Below are positions 1-6,171 of a stretch of 7,492 nt of DNA, in pieces. Position 1 is the stretch's first letter. Each line of letters begins with the position of its first letter. Source of the DNA: Sneathiella sp. (lineage in GTDB: Bacteria; Pseudomonadota; Alphaproteobacteria; Sneathiellales; Sneathiellaceae); NCBI GenBank assembly GCA_002732675.1, contig NVRR01000150.1, positions 1 to 7,492 of the forward strand, in the 5' to 3' direction. Made by a program: the position numbers and the translations under genes. Below the pieces are notes generated by a model. The model was given only the letters and a program-made list of their open reading frames with translations. It was not told the origin of the DNA and ran no database searches.

Positions 1-1166
1 CAGGCGGTGACGTGGTCAATACAATCCAGAAAGGGATTATCGACCCGAGTTCGATGGAAAGCAGCGAAGTTTTCGTCTGGGTAATGATGGCGGCATTGTT
101 TGCGGCCGCTTTATGGGTCAATGTCGCTACCTGGGTCGGCGCGCCCGTTTCAACAACTCATGCAGTCGTCGGCGGCGTCATGGGCGCCGGTATCGCTGCG
201 GCGGGCTTTGACGTTGTCAATTGGACCACCATGAGCGCCATTGCTGCAAGCTGGGTGATCTCTCCCCTCATGGGCGGAGTGATTGCCGCCGCATTCCTCG
301 CCTTCATCAAGTCCAACATCATTTATCAAGAAGACAAGGTGGCGGCTGCCAAGCGCTGGGTTCCGCTTCTGGTGGCGATTATGGCGGGTGTTTTCTCGGC
401 GTATCTGATCATGAAGGGCCTCAAGAAAATCTGGAATCCCGATGCCGTAACGATCTCGCTAATGGCTCTGGCAATTTTTGCCCTTTCCTACGCCATTGTC
501 AGGCCAATTATCGCCCGGGCGGCCGTCGGCATGGAGAACCGGAACCGGTCCATCCGGACCCTTTTCACCATACCGCTTATTTGCTCCGCCGCCTTGTTAT
601 CCTTTGCCCACGGAGCCAATGATGTTGCCAATGCCGTTGGTCCATTGGCCGCCATTGTCGGATCGTCCGCTTCGGGCGCCATTGACGCCAAGGTCGGCAT
701 TCCGCTTTGGGTGATGGTCATCGGTGCCATTGGTCTCAGCGCCGGATTGTTCCTATTCGGCCCCAAACTGATTCGCACAGTCGGTGAGCAAATCACCAGA
801 ATGAACCCGATGCGCGCCTATTGCGTCTCCTTGTCGGCGGGCATAACCGTGCTGATCGCCTCAGCGCTTGGTTTACCCGTCAGTTCCACACATATCGCTG
901 TCGGCGCGGTTTTCGGCGTTGGTTTTTTCCGGGAATGGGATACGGAGCGGCGCTCTAAAGCCCTTCGCGCCAACTTGAGAACGGCCAAAATCCATCCCGA
1001 GAGCAACCTCCCAGAAAAGATCAACGAATCTAGCTTGAATCGCCGGAAAAAACTTGTCCGCCGCTCTCATTTCATGACAATTATTGCGGCCTGGATTGTC
1101 ACTGTCCCCTGCGCGGCTTTGCTCGCCGCCGGCGTCTTTCTGTTGATTTCCTATTTTGCCGGTTAA
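1..1166 (+). CDS. pit: PiT-family inorganic phosphate transporter, 5'-truncated by window
   Basis: This is an inner-membrane low-affinity phosphate permease of the PiT/PHO4 family, expected to import phosphate (as metal-phosphate in characterised members) with protons. The reading frame is already open at base 3 (Gly-Gly-Asp before the GTG at 12), so the gene starts before the window and that GTG is not a real start. Numbering from base 12, the family's duplicated signature is visible. PVSTTH is at residues 45-50 and PVSSTH at 289-294, each followed by a Gly-rich helix, and the PHO4 signature HGANDVANAVGP is at 200-211. The matching first GANDVAN copy should lie upstream of the window. About ten hydrophobic segments are seen, with a charged cytoplasmic-type loop at about 307-352 before the last helix (~355-382). 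E. coli PitA has 499 residues, so roughly 110 are missing here. No phoU-like gene follows. The family call is firm; metal or substrate preference cannot be read from the sequence. Confidence 0.95.
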   Translation, partial: GGDVVNTIQKGIIDPSSMESSEVFVWVMMAALFAAALWVNVATWVGAPVSTTHAVVGGVMGAGIAAAGFDVVNWTTMSAIAASWVISPLMGGVIAAAFLAFIKSNIIYQEDKVAAAKRWVPLLVAIMAGVFSAYLIMKGLKKIWNPDAVTISLMALAIFALSYAIVRPIIARAAVGMENRNRSIRTLFTIPLICSAALLSFAHGANDVANAVGPLAAIVGSSASGAIDAKVGIPLWVMVIGAIGLSAGLFLFGPKLIRTVGEQITRMNPMRAYCVSLSAGITVLIASALGLPVSSTHIAVGAVFGVGFFREWDTERRSKALRANLRTAKIHPESNLPEKINESSLNRRKKLVRRSHFMTIIAAWIVTVPCAALLAAGVFLLISYFAG

Positions 1167-1235
1167 TGCCTTCCGGTTGACAAAGACACCCACTTTCCTC
1201 TTGATTGAGGCGATAGTATCCTTACCTGAATAAAC

Positions 1236-1694
1236 ATGAGTATACAAAAAATGGACCTTGAAAAGGCCGCCCGCAGCATGACAGGACTACAACAATTACA
1301 GGCAGTGATCGCTGGCAAGGTACCGCCGCCGACGATTGCGAAAACTCTGGATTTTACCTTAAAAGAAATTGCCCATGGCAAGGCTGTATTCGAAGGCACG
1401 CCCAGCGAGCAGCATCTCAATCCAGTGGGTACGGTTCATGGCGGCTACGCGGCGACCCTCCTGGACAGTGCCCTTGGATGCAGCGTCCATACGGTATTGG
1501 AACCGGGAGAAGGCTATACGACAGTGGATTTAAACGTCAAGTATATCCGCGCGCTGAAACCCGGAATGGGCAAGGTCCTGGCAATAGGAGAAATCGTTCA
1601 TAAGGGACGAAAAATTGCGACCGCGGATGCCCGTCTGGTCGGAGAAGACGGCAAGCTTTATGCAACAGGAACAACCACCTGTATCATTCTTTGA
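1236..1694 (+). CDS. PaaI-family hotdog-fold thioesterase
   Basis: A 152-residue cytosolic protein of the PaaI/YbdB-like (4HBT) thioesterase family, which hydrolyses acyl-CoA or aryl-CoA thioesters as a homo-oligomer. The diagnostic block runs from His60 to about Gly81: HLNPVGTVHGG (60-70), with the hotdog-helix sequence ending in LLDSALG. Asn62, His68-Gly69-Gly70 and Asp77 are the expected active-site positions. The second half, with TTVDLNVKYIRALKPG at 95-110, is the usual beta-strand pair of the fold. An in-frame TGA at 1227-1229 limits the start to ATG 1236 or later. ATG 1251 and 1278 are alternatives, and none has a convincing Shine-Dalgarno. The N-terminal ~35 residues are more variable, as is common here. 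It lies 69 bases after the phosphate transporter and may have its own promoter. The natural acyl-CoA substrate cannot be predicted; no phenylacetate or enterobactin genes are nearby. Confidence 0.9.
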   Translation: MSIQKMDLEKAARSMTGLQQLQAVIAGKVPPPTIAKTLDFTLKEIAHGKAVFEGTPSEQHLNPVGTVHGGYAATLLDSALGCSVHTVLEPGEGYTTVDLNVKYIRALKPGMGKVLAIGEIVHKGRKIATADARLVGEDGKLYATGTTTCIIL

Positions 1695-1715
1695 ATAACA
1701 TATATTAATTTATAT
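1695..1715. other. AT-rich convergent junction
   Basis: The thioesterase stop (TGA 1692-1694) and the nnrU stop (TTA on plus, 1710-1712) are only 15 bases apart. The stretch is almost pure A/T and contains a perfect 5-base inverted repeat, ATATA (1700-1704) and TATAT (1711-1715), around TTAATT. The stem has no G-C pair, so it is a poor intrinsic terminator, although it may still slow convergent polymerases. Confidence 0.4.
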
Positions 1716-2402
1716 TGGGCCCGGAGAGACTCCAATAACCGTGCTATGAAAACCGAAAAATACGAAGAATAATATCAGGCCCAGGACCACCCGCCACCAC
1801 AGGGTTTTAAGGCTCACCGTCGCCCGTCCTTGCGCCATTGCCAGGAACGGAATATTCGATGTGCGGGCAGCATATCGTGTCCATCCGTCCGCCAATTGTC
1901 GCTGTTTCTTTGCATCTATCAGAAAAGTTCCGGCAAACGCCAGAAACCCAAGGCCGCCAAAAAAGATAACGGACCCGGCGTCGCCGTTATTGATGATATG
2001 AACCAACGCCCAGAGCGTGATCGCCCACATCATCGGGTGCCGGGTGATCGAATTGATACCGGTATAGGCAATTTCCTTGTCCACGAGTTTCCCGGCACCA
2101 GAAGCGGTCGGGTTCGGGCCGGTAAAAATACCGACAAAAAACACGGACGCAATAACCATCAGAACGACGCCAATATACCGACCGGCATTCCCGGCATCCC
2201 ATAGGCTTTCTCCCACCGGGGCAGCCTGATAGGCAAAAATCAGCCAGACGAAAACCACAAGTGACAAAAGGTTGAAGAAGGCCATATAGCCGCCTTCACC
2301 GATGCGACCGACGATTTTGGTCCGCAGAAAACTTGACGGAATGATATGAATGGCCAGAAATATCAGCATGGCCAATGCAAGCGACGCGAGGGAGCCTGTC
2401 AT
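1710..2402 (-). CDS. nnrU: NnrU-family integral membrane protein
   Basis: A 230-residue polytopic membrane protein with six likely transmembrane segments at about residues 3-22, 40-59, 76-94, 125-140, 143-161 and 204-221. Family hallmarks are the early Ile-His (18-19) at the end of helix 1, GEGGY at 35-39, and the block TRHPMMWAITLWALVH (120-135) followed by NNGD (138-141). NnrU was named from denitrification clusters of Rhodobacter, but the family is widespread and its biochemical role is not settled. It is distantly related to plant zeta-carotene isomerase Z-ISO, a haem-b protein. The conserved histidines here (19, 122, 135) would be the candidate haem ligands, by inference. No nitrite or nitric oxide reductase gene is in the window, so a denitrification role is unsupported. 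The start is ATG 2402; an in-frame Met at residue 12 is an alternative. A purine-rich AAGGCG lies further upstream than usual, and a short ORF overlaps the start by ATGA. Confidence 0.88.
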   Translation of the reverse strand: MTGSLASLALAMLIFLAIHIIPSSFLRTKIVGRIGEGGYMAFFNLLSLVVFVWLIFAYQAAPVGESLWDAGNAGRYIGVVLMVIASVFFVGIFTGPNPTASGAGKLVDKEIAYTGINSITRHPMMWAITLWALVHIINNGDAGSVIFFGGLGFLAFAGTFLIDAKKQRQLADGWTRYAARTSNIPFLAMAQGRATVSLKTLWWRVVLGLILFFVFFGFHSTVIGVSPGPI

Positions 2403-2449
2403 GAGTTTTCAATCGCCTTTTTAATTGCTACCACGGGCAAGTCTGTCAT
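2399..2449 (-). CDS. Possible 16-codon leader ORF overlapping the nnrU start
   Basis: On the minus strand an ATG (2449-2447) opens a 16-residue frame, MTDLPVVAIKKAIENS. Its TGA (2401-2399) overlaps the nnrU ATG (2402-2400) as ATGA, the classic arrangement for translational coupling. An AGGG (plus-strand CCCT at 2455-2458) sits five bases before this ATG, better placed than anything in front of nnrU itself. The frame stays open upstream of the ATG for about 20 codons without another start. The peptide matches no family I know. It could be a real coupling leader, a remnant of a longer gene, or chance. Confidence 0.25.
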   Translation of the reverse strand: MTDLPVVAIKKAIENS

Positions 2450-2519
2450 GGGCGCCCTGCCAAGAATAGGGAGTTGTCCCGAAAATTCACCGCTTTGCGA
2501 CGCCGATCACATCCTGCCG

Positions 2520-2765
2520 TCAGTGCCGGTCGGGGTATTTGTCAACGGCCTTCACCCCCGCCTCCGTCAGTTTGCACACCAGCCAGTCCGCCTTGATTGG
2601 ATTTTCAAACCAGTATGTCGCCCAGCCTTGGCGGATGCAGCTTCTGATGGTCGTGGCCTTTATCTGCTGACCATTTGGATCGAAAAGAGGCAGCTTTCCG
2701 CCCGGCTGGTAGCGCCCAAGCCGGAGATATTTGAGCTGCGGAGATGTCGGCCTTTTGGAAACCAT
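2520..2765 (-). CDS. Small conserved-looking hypothetical protein, possibly winged-helix-like
   Basis: An 81-residue soluble, basic protein that I do not recognise by name. It has no signal peptide or membrane segment. Its pattern suggests a compact helical domain. An N-terminal helix (SPQLKYLRLG, 8-17) is followed by PGGKLPLFD (21-29), then ATTIRSCIRQGW (37-48), which looks like a recognition-type helix. Residues 52-61 form an aromatic-rich stretch, and the protein ends in VCKLTEAGVKAVDKY. The last element, a hydrophobic strand then L-T-x-A-G, is common at the end of small winged helix-turn-helix domains, so a nucleic-acid-binding role is possible but is only inference. The ordered hydrophobic/charged pattern and the lack of low complexity support real coding. 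The plus-strand frame across the same bases gives a less protein-like translation. The ATG at 2765 has only a weak upstream ribosome site. It reads towards nnrU 117 bases downstream and may be co-transcribed with it. Confidence 0.7.
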   Translation of the reverse strand: MVSKRPTSPQLKYLRLGRYQPGGKLPLFDPNGQQIKATTIRSCIRQGWATYWFENPIKADWLVCKLTEAGVKAVDKYPDRH

Positions 2766-2774
2766 GCATCCAGC

Positions 2775-2798
2775 TTAACCGAAAAAGCAGTGGGTTAA
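2775..2798. repeat. Inverted repeat TTAACC-N12-GGTTAA in divergent promoter region
   Basis: TTAACC (2775-2780) and GGTTAA (2793-2798) form a perfect 6-base inverted repeat with a 12-base spacer, so its half-sites are 18 bases apart start to start. It lies 10 bases upstream of the 81-residue minus-strand gene and about 100 bases upstream of gpt. The spacing and position between divergent genes fit a dimeric regulator's operator. No regulator family is assigned, and a 6-base repeat can occur by chance. Confidence 0.3.
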
Positions 2799-2865
2799 AA
2801 GATTTCCCCGGTATGCGCTGAGAACAGGCTTTTATTCCAAAGGCGATCGGTCTAAAACCGGTACA

Positions 2866-2877
2866 GGGTCCTGACCC
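2866..2877. repeat. Short palindrome GGGTC-CT-GACCC upstream of gpt
   Basis: GGGTC (2866-2870) and GACCC (2873-2877) are perfect inverted arms around CT, ending 11 bases before the gpt ribosome-binding site. A two-base loop cannot form an RNA hairpin without losing the inner pairs, so a protein-binding site on DNA is the better reading if it has a function. Its position would let a bound protein block gpt-hyi transcription. A nearby ACCGGT palindrome (2857-2862) adds to the dyad symmetry of this leader. Confidence 0.3.
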
Positions 2878-2888
2878 GCGTAAAATGT

Positions 2889-2895
2889 AAGGAAG
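2889..2895 (+). promoter_or_regulatory. Strong Shine-Dalgarno for gpt
   Basis: AAGGAAG lies five bases before ATG 2901 and is the best ribosome-binding site in the window. It fixes the start of the xanthine phosphoribosyltransferase gene and suggests efficient translation of the first gene of the gpt-hyi pair. Confidence 0.75.
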
Positions 2896-2900
2896 AAATC

Positions 2901-3404
2901 ATGGCAAAAGACGCTAGCTATACAAAATATTTTCCTGTTTCTTGGGAAGAGTTGCATCGAAATGGTCGTGCATTGGCCTGGCGTCTCATGGAAAAAGCAC
3001 CGTTTAAAGGGGTTGTTGCGGTGACGCGCGGCGGATTGGTTCCGGCGGCGATTGTCGCTAGAGAACTCGATATTCGAAATATCGAAACTGTCTGCATTGC
3101 CGCCTACCGCGATGACAAAAGCGTTGGCGAGGTTAATCTGGTGAAAGCGCTCGACCTTCCGGACGGCGGCGATGGATGGGTGATTATTGATGATCTGGTC
3201 GATAGCGGCATCACCGCAAAGCATGTCCGGAAAATGCTGCCCAATGCGCATTTCGCCACTATTTATGCAAAACCCAAAGGCCGTGATCAGGTTGACAGCT
3301 TTATCACCGAGGTCAGTCAGGATACCTGGATCCTGTTCCCCTGGGATCAGGCCCCCTCCTTCGTCAAACCGATTGTCGAGGAAACACGGCCGGACGGTTC
3401 GTAA
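2901..3404 (+). CDS. gpt: Xanthine phosphoribosyltransferase (Gpt-type)
   Basis: A 167-residue type I phosphoribosyltransferase that joins xanthine (also guanine or hypoxanthine in E. coli Gpt) to PRPP, giving XMP or another purine nucleotide plus pyrophosphate; this is purine salvage. The PRPP-binding signature VIIDDLVDSGITA is at residues 94-106, with the paired Asp97-Asp98. The early loop VTRGGLVPA (41-49) is the PPi-binding segment. The C-terminal block IYAKPKGR (121-128) and QDTWILFPWD (140-149) is the base-recognition region characteristic of bacterial Gpt rather than Hpt. E. coli Gpt has 152 residues; the extra length here is at both ends. The start is fixed by AAGGAAG at 2889-2895. 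Its TAA overlaps the next ATG by one base, so gpt is the first gene of a two-gene operon. The upstream palindromes are candidate control sites. The family is clear; exact preference among xanthine, guanine and hypoxanthine is inferred. Confidence 0.93.
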   Translation: MAKDASYTKYFPVSWEELHRNGRALAWRLMEKAPFKGVVAVTRGGLVPAAIVARELDIRNIETVCIAAYRDDKSVGEVNLVKALDLPDGGDGWVIIDDLVDSGITAKHVRKMLPNAHFATIYAKPKGRDQVDSFITEVSQDTWILFPWDQAPSFVKPIVEETRPDGS

Positions 3405-4192
3405 TGGCCAAGCTAAAATTTGCCGCCAATCTAAGCTTTCTGTATCAGGACCTCCCGTTTCTGGATCGCTTCGCGGCGGCGGCGAAAGATGGATTTCAGG
3501 GGGTTGAATATCTCTTCCCCTATGACTGGCACGAAAATGAGCTGATAAGCCGTCTCAAAGACAACGGCCTGAGCCAGGTCCTTTTCAACGTCTGGCCGGG
3601 CGACTGGCATGCGGGAGAACGCGGGCTCGCCAGCCTCAAGGGGCGGGAAAAAGCTTTTCGCGAGACATTGGATCAGGCGCTTGGCTATGCGGACGCCCTT
3701 GGCTGCAAACAGCTGCATATTATGGCCGGACTTCGGGATGACGGTACTTCCGCCGCGGCGCAACAGCAAACCTATACGGAAAATCTGGCCTATGCCGCCG
3801 AGCAATGTGAGAAACATGAAATCACTGGCCTGATCGAGCCAATAAACATCAAGGATATGCCCGGCTATTTTCTAAGCTCGGTCAGCATGGCCGAAGCGAT
3901 CCTGACGGAAATCAATCATCCCAATCTGAAACTGCAATTTGATATGTACCATGTCCAGCGAACGAATGGGGATATCTGCCTTCAATATAAACGCGCCGCG
4001 CCGCTGATCGGACATATTCAGATTGCCAATCCACCGCACCGGTTCGAGCCGGACAATGGCGAGATAAATTATCCTTACATTTTCGACATGCTTGAAAAGC
4101 ACGGCTATGACGGCTGGATCGGCTGTGAATATAAACCGTCGATGGCAACGTCCGAAACCCTGGGCTGGGCGCAAGCCTATCTGCAAAGATGA
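3404..4192 (+). CDS. hyi: Hydroxypyruvate isomerase family protein
   Basis: A 262-residue TIM-barrel sugar isomerase of the Hyi/OtnI family (AP endonuclease 2-like fold), interconverting hydroxypyruvate and tartronate semialdehyde, or 2-oxo-tetronates in the OtnI branch. Length equals the family norm (~258). Visible landmarks are the N-terminal strand FAANLSFLYQDLPFLDRF (6-23), GVEYLFPYDW (33-42), FNVWPGDW (61-68), EPIN (145-148) with catalytic-type Glu145, and QFDMYH (178-183) with metal-type Asp180. HIQIANPP follows at 204-211, and CEYKP (241-245) has the second catalytic-type Glu242. It starts on the last base of the gpt stop codon (TAATG), so translation is probably coupled. No otnK/otnC-type neighbours are present, which slightly favours hydroxypyruvate isomerase over OtnI. 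No gcl or tartronate semialdehyde reductase gene is seen either, so substrate assignment rests on family only. Confidence 0.87.
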   Translation: MAKLKFAANLSFLYQDLPFLDRFAAAAKDGFQGVEYLFPYDWHENELISRLKDNGLSQVLFNVWPGDWHAGERGLASLKGREKAFRETLDQALGYADALGCKQLHIMAGLRDDGTSAAAQQQTYTENLAYAAEQCEKHEITGLIEPINIKDMPGYFLSSVSMAEAILTEINHPNLKLQFDMYHVQRTNGDICLQYKRAAPLIGHIQIANPPHRFEPDNGEINYPYIFDMLEKHGYDGWIGCEYKPSMATSETLGWAQAYLQR

Positions 4193-4324
4193 AGTTGGGG
4201 TCACGCCTTTCTGACACCATGGTTCACGATTGTTGAAACTTTAAGACATTAACGTTACACCTGAACAATAAGATAAATAAAAAAATGTATTCTGCATTTC
4301 AGTACTGGACCTTAGGCTTCTCAA
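4193..4324 (+). promoter_or_regulatory. Intergenic region likely holding the ClC promoter
   Basis: These 132 bases separate hyi from the ClC gene and turn markedly AT-rich from about 4230. TTGAAA (4233-4238) and TTACAC (4255-4260) resemble -35 elements. TTACAC lies 17 bases before TAAAAA (4278-4283), a weak -10 candidate. TAACGTTA (4250-4257) is an 8-base palindrome. An imperfect stem, GGGGTC (4197-4202) with GACACC, follows hyi but has no T-run, so a terminator is not supported. Start sites are guesses. Confidence 0.3.
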
Positions 4325-6118
4325 ATGGCCGTCGCTGGACATAATCGACGCGGGGAGAAAATACTCCACCCCATTATCACGGCGACAAACAGTATGCCTG
4401 TTAAACTTGTCGCCTGCGCCATTGCCATTGGGCTTCTCGCCGGATATGGCGCCGTTGGTTTTCGCATGGCCATCAGTGAAGTCCAGTTAATCCTCTATGG
4501 TTTCGGCGGCAATGATGTTGTCTCCAGAGCCACTGGCTTGCCATGGTGGCAGATTATGGCGGCACCTGTTATTGGCGGGCTTGTCGTCGGCGTGTTCCTT
4601 AAATATCTGATGCCCGGCCATCGCGCGCGCGGGGTTGCCGATGTCATGGAAGCCGTCATTGTCCGCAAAGGTAAGATGAAATTGTTCGCCGGTGTCGGCG
4701 CGATGTTTGTCAGCGCCGTGTCGCTGGGATCAGGGGCCTCCAGCGGGCGCGAAGGGCCGGTCGTGCATTTCAGCGCCATGATCGCCAGCCAGATCGGCCA
4801 GCGCCTGCGCCTGCCGTCGAAATATTACATGACCCTGATTGCCTGCGGTGTCGCGTCCGGCGTTGCCGCCTCTTTCAACGCGCCCATCGCCGGGATGTTT
4901 TTCGCCCTTGAGGTGGTGGTCGGATCTTTGGCGACCCAGGCCTTTGCCCCCATTGTCATCTCGTCGGTTATCGGAACCATCATCAGCCGTATCTATATCG
5001 GTGATTTTCCGGCTTTTATCATCCCCCACTATGACATTGTCTCGCTCTGGGAGTTTCCGGCCATCGCCTTGCTCGGCGCGGTCTCGGCCCTGGTCTCCCT
5101 GATCTTTATCTGGAGCATTACCTTTTCGGAAAAAACCATTGATCGCTTCCATATCCCTGATGTTCTGCGGCCCGCAGCAGGCGGCGTTGTCCTCGGCGCC
5201 ATGGCGATCCTGTTTCCGCAAATCATCGGCGTCGGATATGAGGCCACCGATGCCGCATTGAAGGGGAATTATTCCCTCTATCTTCTGGTCGCCCTCATTG
5301 TTGCCAAAACCATGGCAGTGGGCGTTACCATCGGGTCAAAATTTGGCGGCGGCTTCTTCTCACCCTCGCTGTTTATTGGCGCCATGACCGGCGGGGCTTT
5401 CGGGTTGGTCGCCGCTCAGGTTTTCCCGGAAATGGCCGCAAGTCACGGGCTTTACGCCATTATCGGCATGTCCGCCGTTGCCGCCTCCGTCCTTGGTGCG
5501 CCGATTTCCACCATCCTGATCGTGTTCGAGCTCACCGGGGATTACAAAATCTCCATCGCCGTGATGATTGCGGTTTCCGTCGCGACCCTGATCACCAAGC
5601 ATATCATCGGCCGCAGTATTTTCCAGACGCAGTTGCTTAACCGCAACGTCGATGTCAACGAAAGCCGCGCCCTTCGGCATCTTAGTTTCCGGCAGGTACG
5701 CGGCATTATGGACCGGGAGTTTATCGAAGTCGCGAAGGACACCACCATGGCCGAATTGCGCCGGATTGTCAGCAACACCAACCATGACAAATTCGTCGTT
5801 GTCGAGCCTGAAACCCATCATTTCATTGGCCGTATCGACTATTCCGATCTCAAGACACATCTGTTCGGGGATGAGCCTGAAAGTAGTCTCACCGCGTTCG
5901 ATCTTGTCCATGCGGAAAACCCCGTTCTATTCCCTGATACCAGCCTGAAAGCCGCCATCAGCATTGTCGAAAAGGCCGGAGTGGAGCATATTCCGGTGAT
6001 TAACCGGGCGGATGATGCCCGGCTCATCGGTATCCTTCATCACAACGATCTTCTGAATGCCTATAACGCCGCCTTGCTGTCGGCACAGGATGATACGCGA
6101 GACAAAGTTTTCCGTTAG
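4325..6118 (+). CDS. ClC-family chloride channel/transporter with two CBS domains
   Basis: A 597-residue inner-membrane ClC protein for chloride or other anion movement, either passive or coupled to protons. The membrane domain spans about residues 25-435. The gating-glutamate motif GREGP is at 141-145 (Glu143), preceded by SLGSGASS, and FNAPIAG at 184-190 leads into ALEVVV. The GxFxP motif is at 343-347 (GFFSP, inside GSKFGGGFFSP). A cytosolic C-terminus carries two CBS domains at about 455-515 and 522-585, which bind adenine nucleotides in relatives and tune gating. The classical GSGIP site is replaced by ARGVA (101-105). The residue matching the proton glutamate of E. coli ClcA is Val197, and the Tyr445 counterpart appears to be Phe433. 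A weak AGG lies eight bases before ATG 4325; ATG at residue 24 is an alternative start. The gene appears to be monocistronic or followed by the helicase 53 bases later. Family is certain; channel versus antiporter is open. Confidence 0.93.
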   Translation: MAVAGHNRRGEKILHPIITATNSMPVKLVACAIAIGLLAGYGAVGFRMAISEVQLILYGFGGNDVVSRATGLPWWQIMAAPVIGGLVVGVFLKYLMPGHRARGVADVMEAVIVRKGKMKLFAGVGAMFVSAVSLGSGASSGREGPVVHFSAMIASQIGQRLRLPSKYYMTLIACGVASGVAASFNAPIAGMFFALEVVVGSLATQAFAPIVISSVIGTIISRIYIGDFPAFIIPHYDIVSLWEFPAIALLGAVSALVSLIFIWSITFSEKTIDRFHIPDVLRPAAGGVVLGAMAILFPQIIGVGYEATDAALKGNYSLYLLVALIVAKTMAVGVTIGSKFGGGFFSPSLFIGAMTGGAFGLVAAQVFPEMAASHGLYAIIGMSAVAASVLGAPISTILIVFELTGDYKISIAVMIAVSVATLITKHIIGRSIFQTQLLNRNVDVNESRALRHLSFRQVRGIMDREFIEVAKDTTMAELRRIVSNTNHDKFVVVEPETHHFIGRIDYSDLKTHLFGDEPESSLTAFDLVHAENPVLFPDTSLKAAISIVEKAGVEHIPVINRADDARLIGILHHNDLLNAYNAALLSAQDDTRDKVFR

Positions 6119-6134
6119 AAATTACGATCCGCAG

Positions 6135-6159
6135 TAGCTCATATGTCGCTGTTGAGCTA
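6135..6159. repeat. Inverted repeat TAGCTCA-N11-TGAGCTA before the helicase gene
   Basis: TAGCTCA (6135-6141) and TGAGCTA (6153-6159) are perfect 7-base inverted arms with an 11-base spacer, 17 bases after the ClC stop codon. As RNA this could form a stem-loop, but no T-run follows, so it is not a standard intrinsic terminator. Its 3' arm abuts a TATCAT -10-like hexamer at 6160-6165, so an operator role for the helicase promoter is equally possible. Confidence 0.4.
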
Positions 6160-6171
6160 TATCATATCTGT
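6160..6171 (+). promoter_or_regulatory. Candidate -10 element giving a leaderless helicase transcript
   Basis: TATCAT (6160-6165) matches the -10 consensus at five of six positions and ends six bases before ATG 6172, so transcription would begin at or next to the start codon. There is no Shine-Dalgarno in front of this ATG, which fits a leaderless mRNA. No good -35 hexamer is present at 16-18 bases, so this is a weak call. Read-through from the ClC gene is the alternative. Confidence 0.25.

Noticed and set aside
1177..1206. Perfect TTGACA (1177-1182) between the phosphate transporter and the thioesterase
   Set aside because: No good -10 follows at 16-18 bases (best is TTGATT at 1201, three of six matches), so I do not call a promoter although one in this gap is plausible.
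873..1247. 124-codon minus-strand frame over the end of the phosphate transporter
   Set aside because: It is antisense to strongly conserved PiT sequence and has no protein-like motif.
2346..2798. 150-codon plus-strand frame across the nnrU start and the 81-residue gene
   Set aside because: It is antisense to two better-supported frames, has no recognisable domain or ribosome site, and has an irregular composition.
4197..4218. Imperfect hairpin after hyi as a terminator
   Set aside because: The stem has a mismatch and there is no following T-run.
4285..4344. 19-codon ORF overlapping the ClC start
   Set aside because: It has no ribosome-binding site, does not end at the ClC start and has no distinctive composition; probably chance.
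4730..5221. 163-codon minus-strand frame inside the ClC gene
   Set aside because: It is very rich in Asp, Gly, Arg and Lys, typical of the antisense of a GC-rich membrane-protein gene; the ClC frame explains the whole stretch.
5360..5911. 183-codon minus-strand frame inside the ClC gene
   Set aside because: It is antisense to the clear ClC and CBS coding frame, with no domain pattern of its own.
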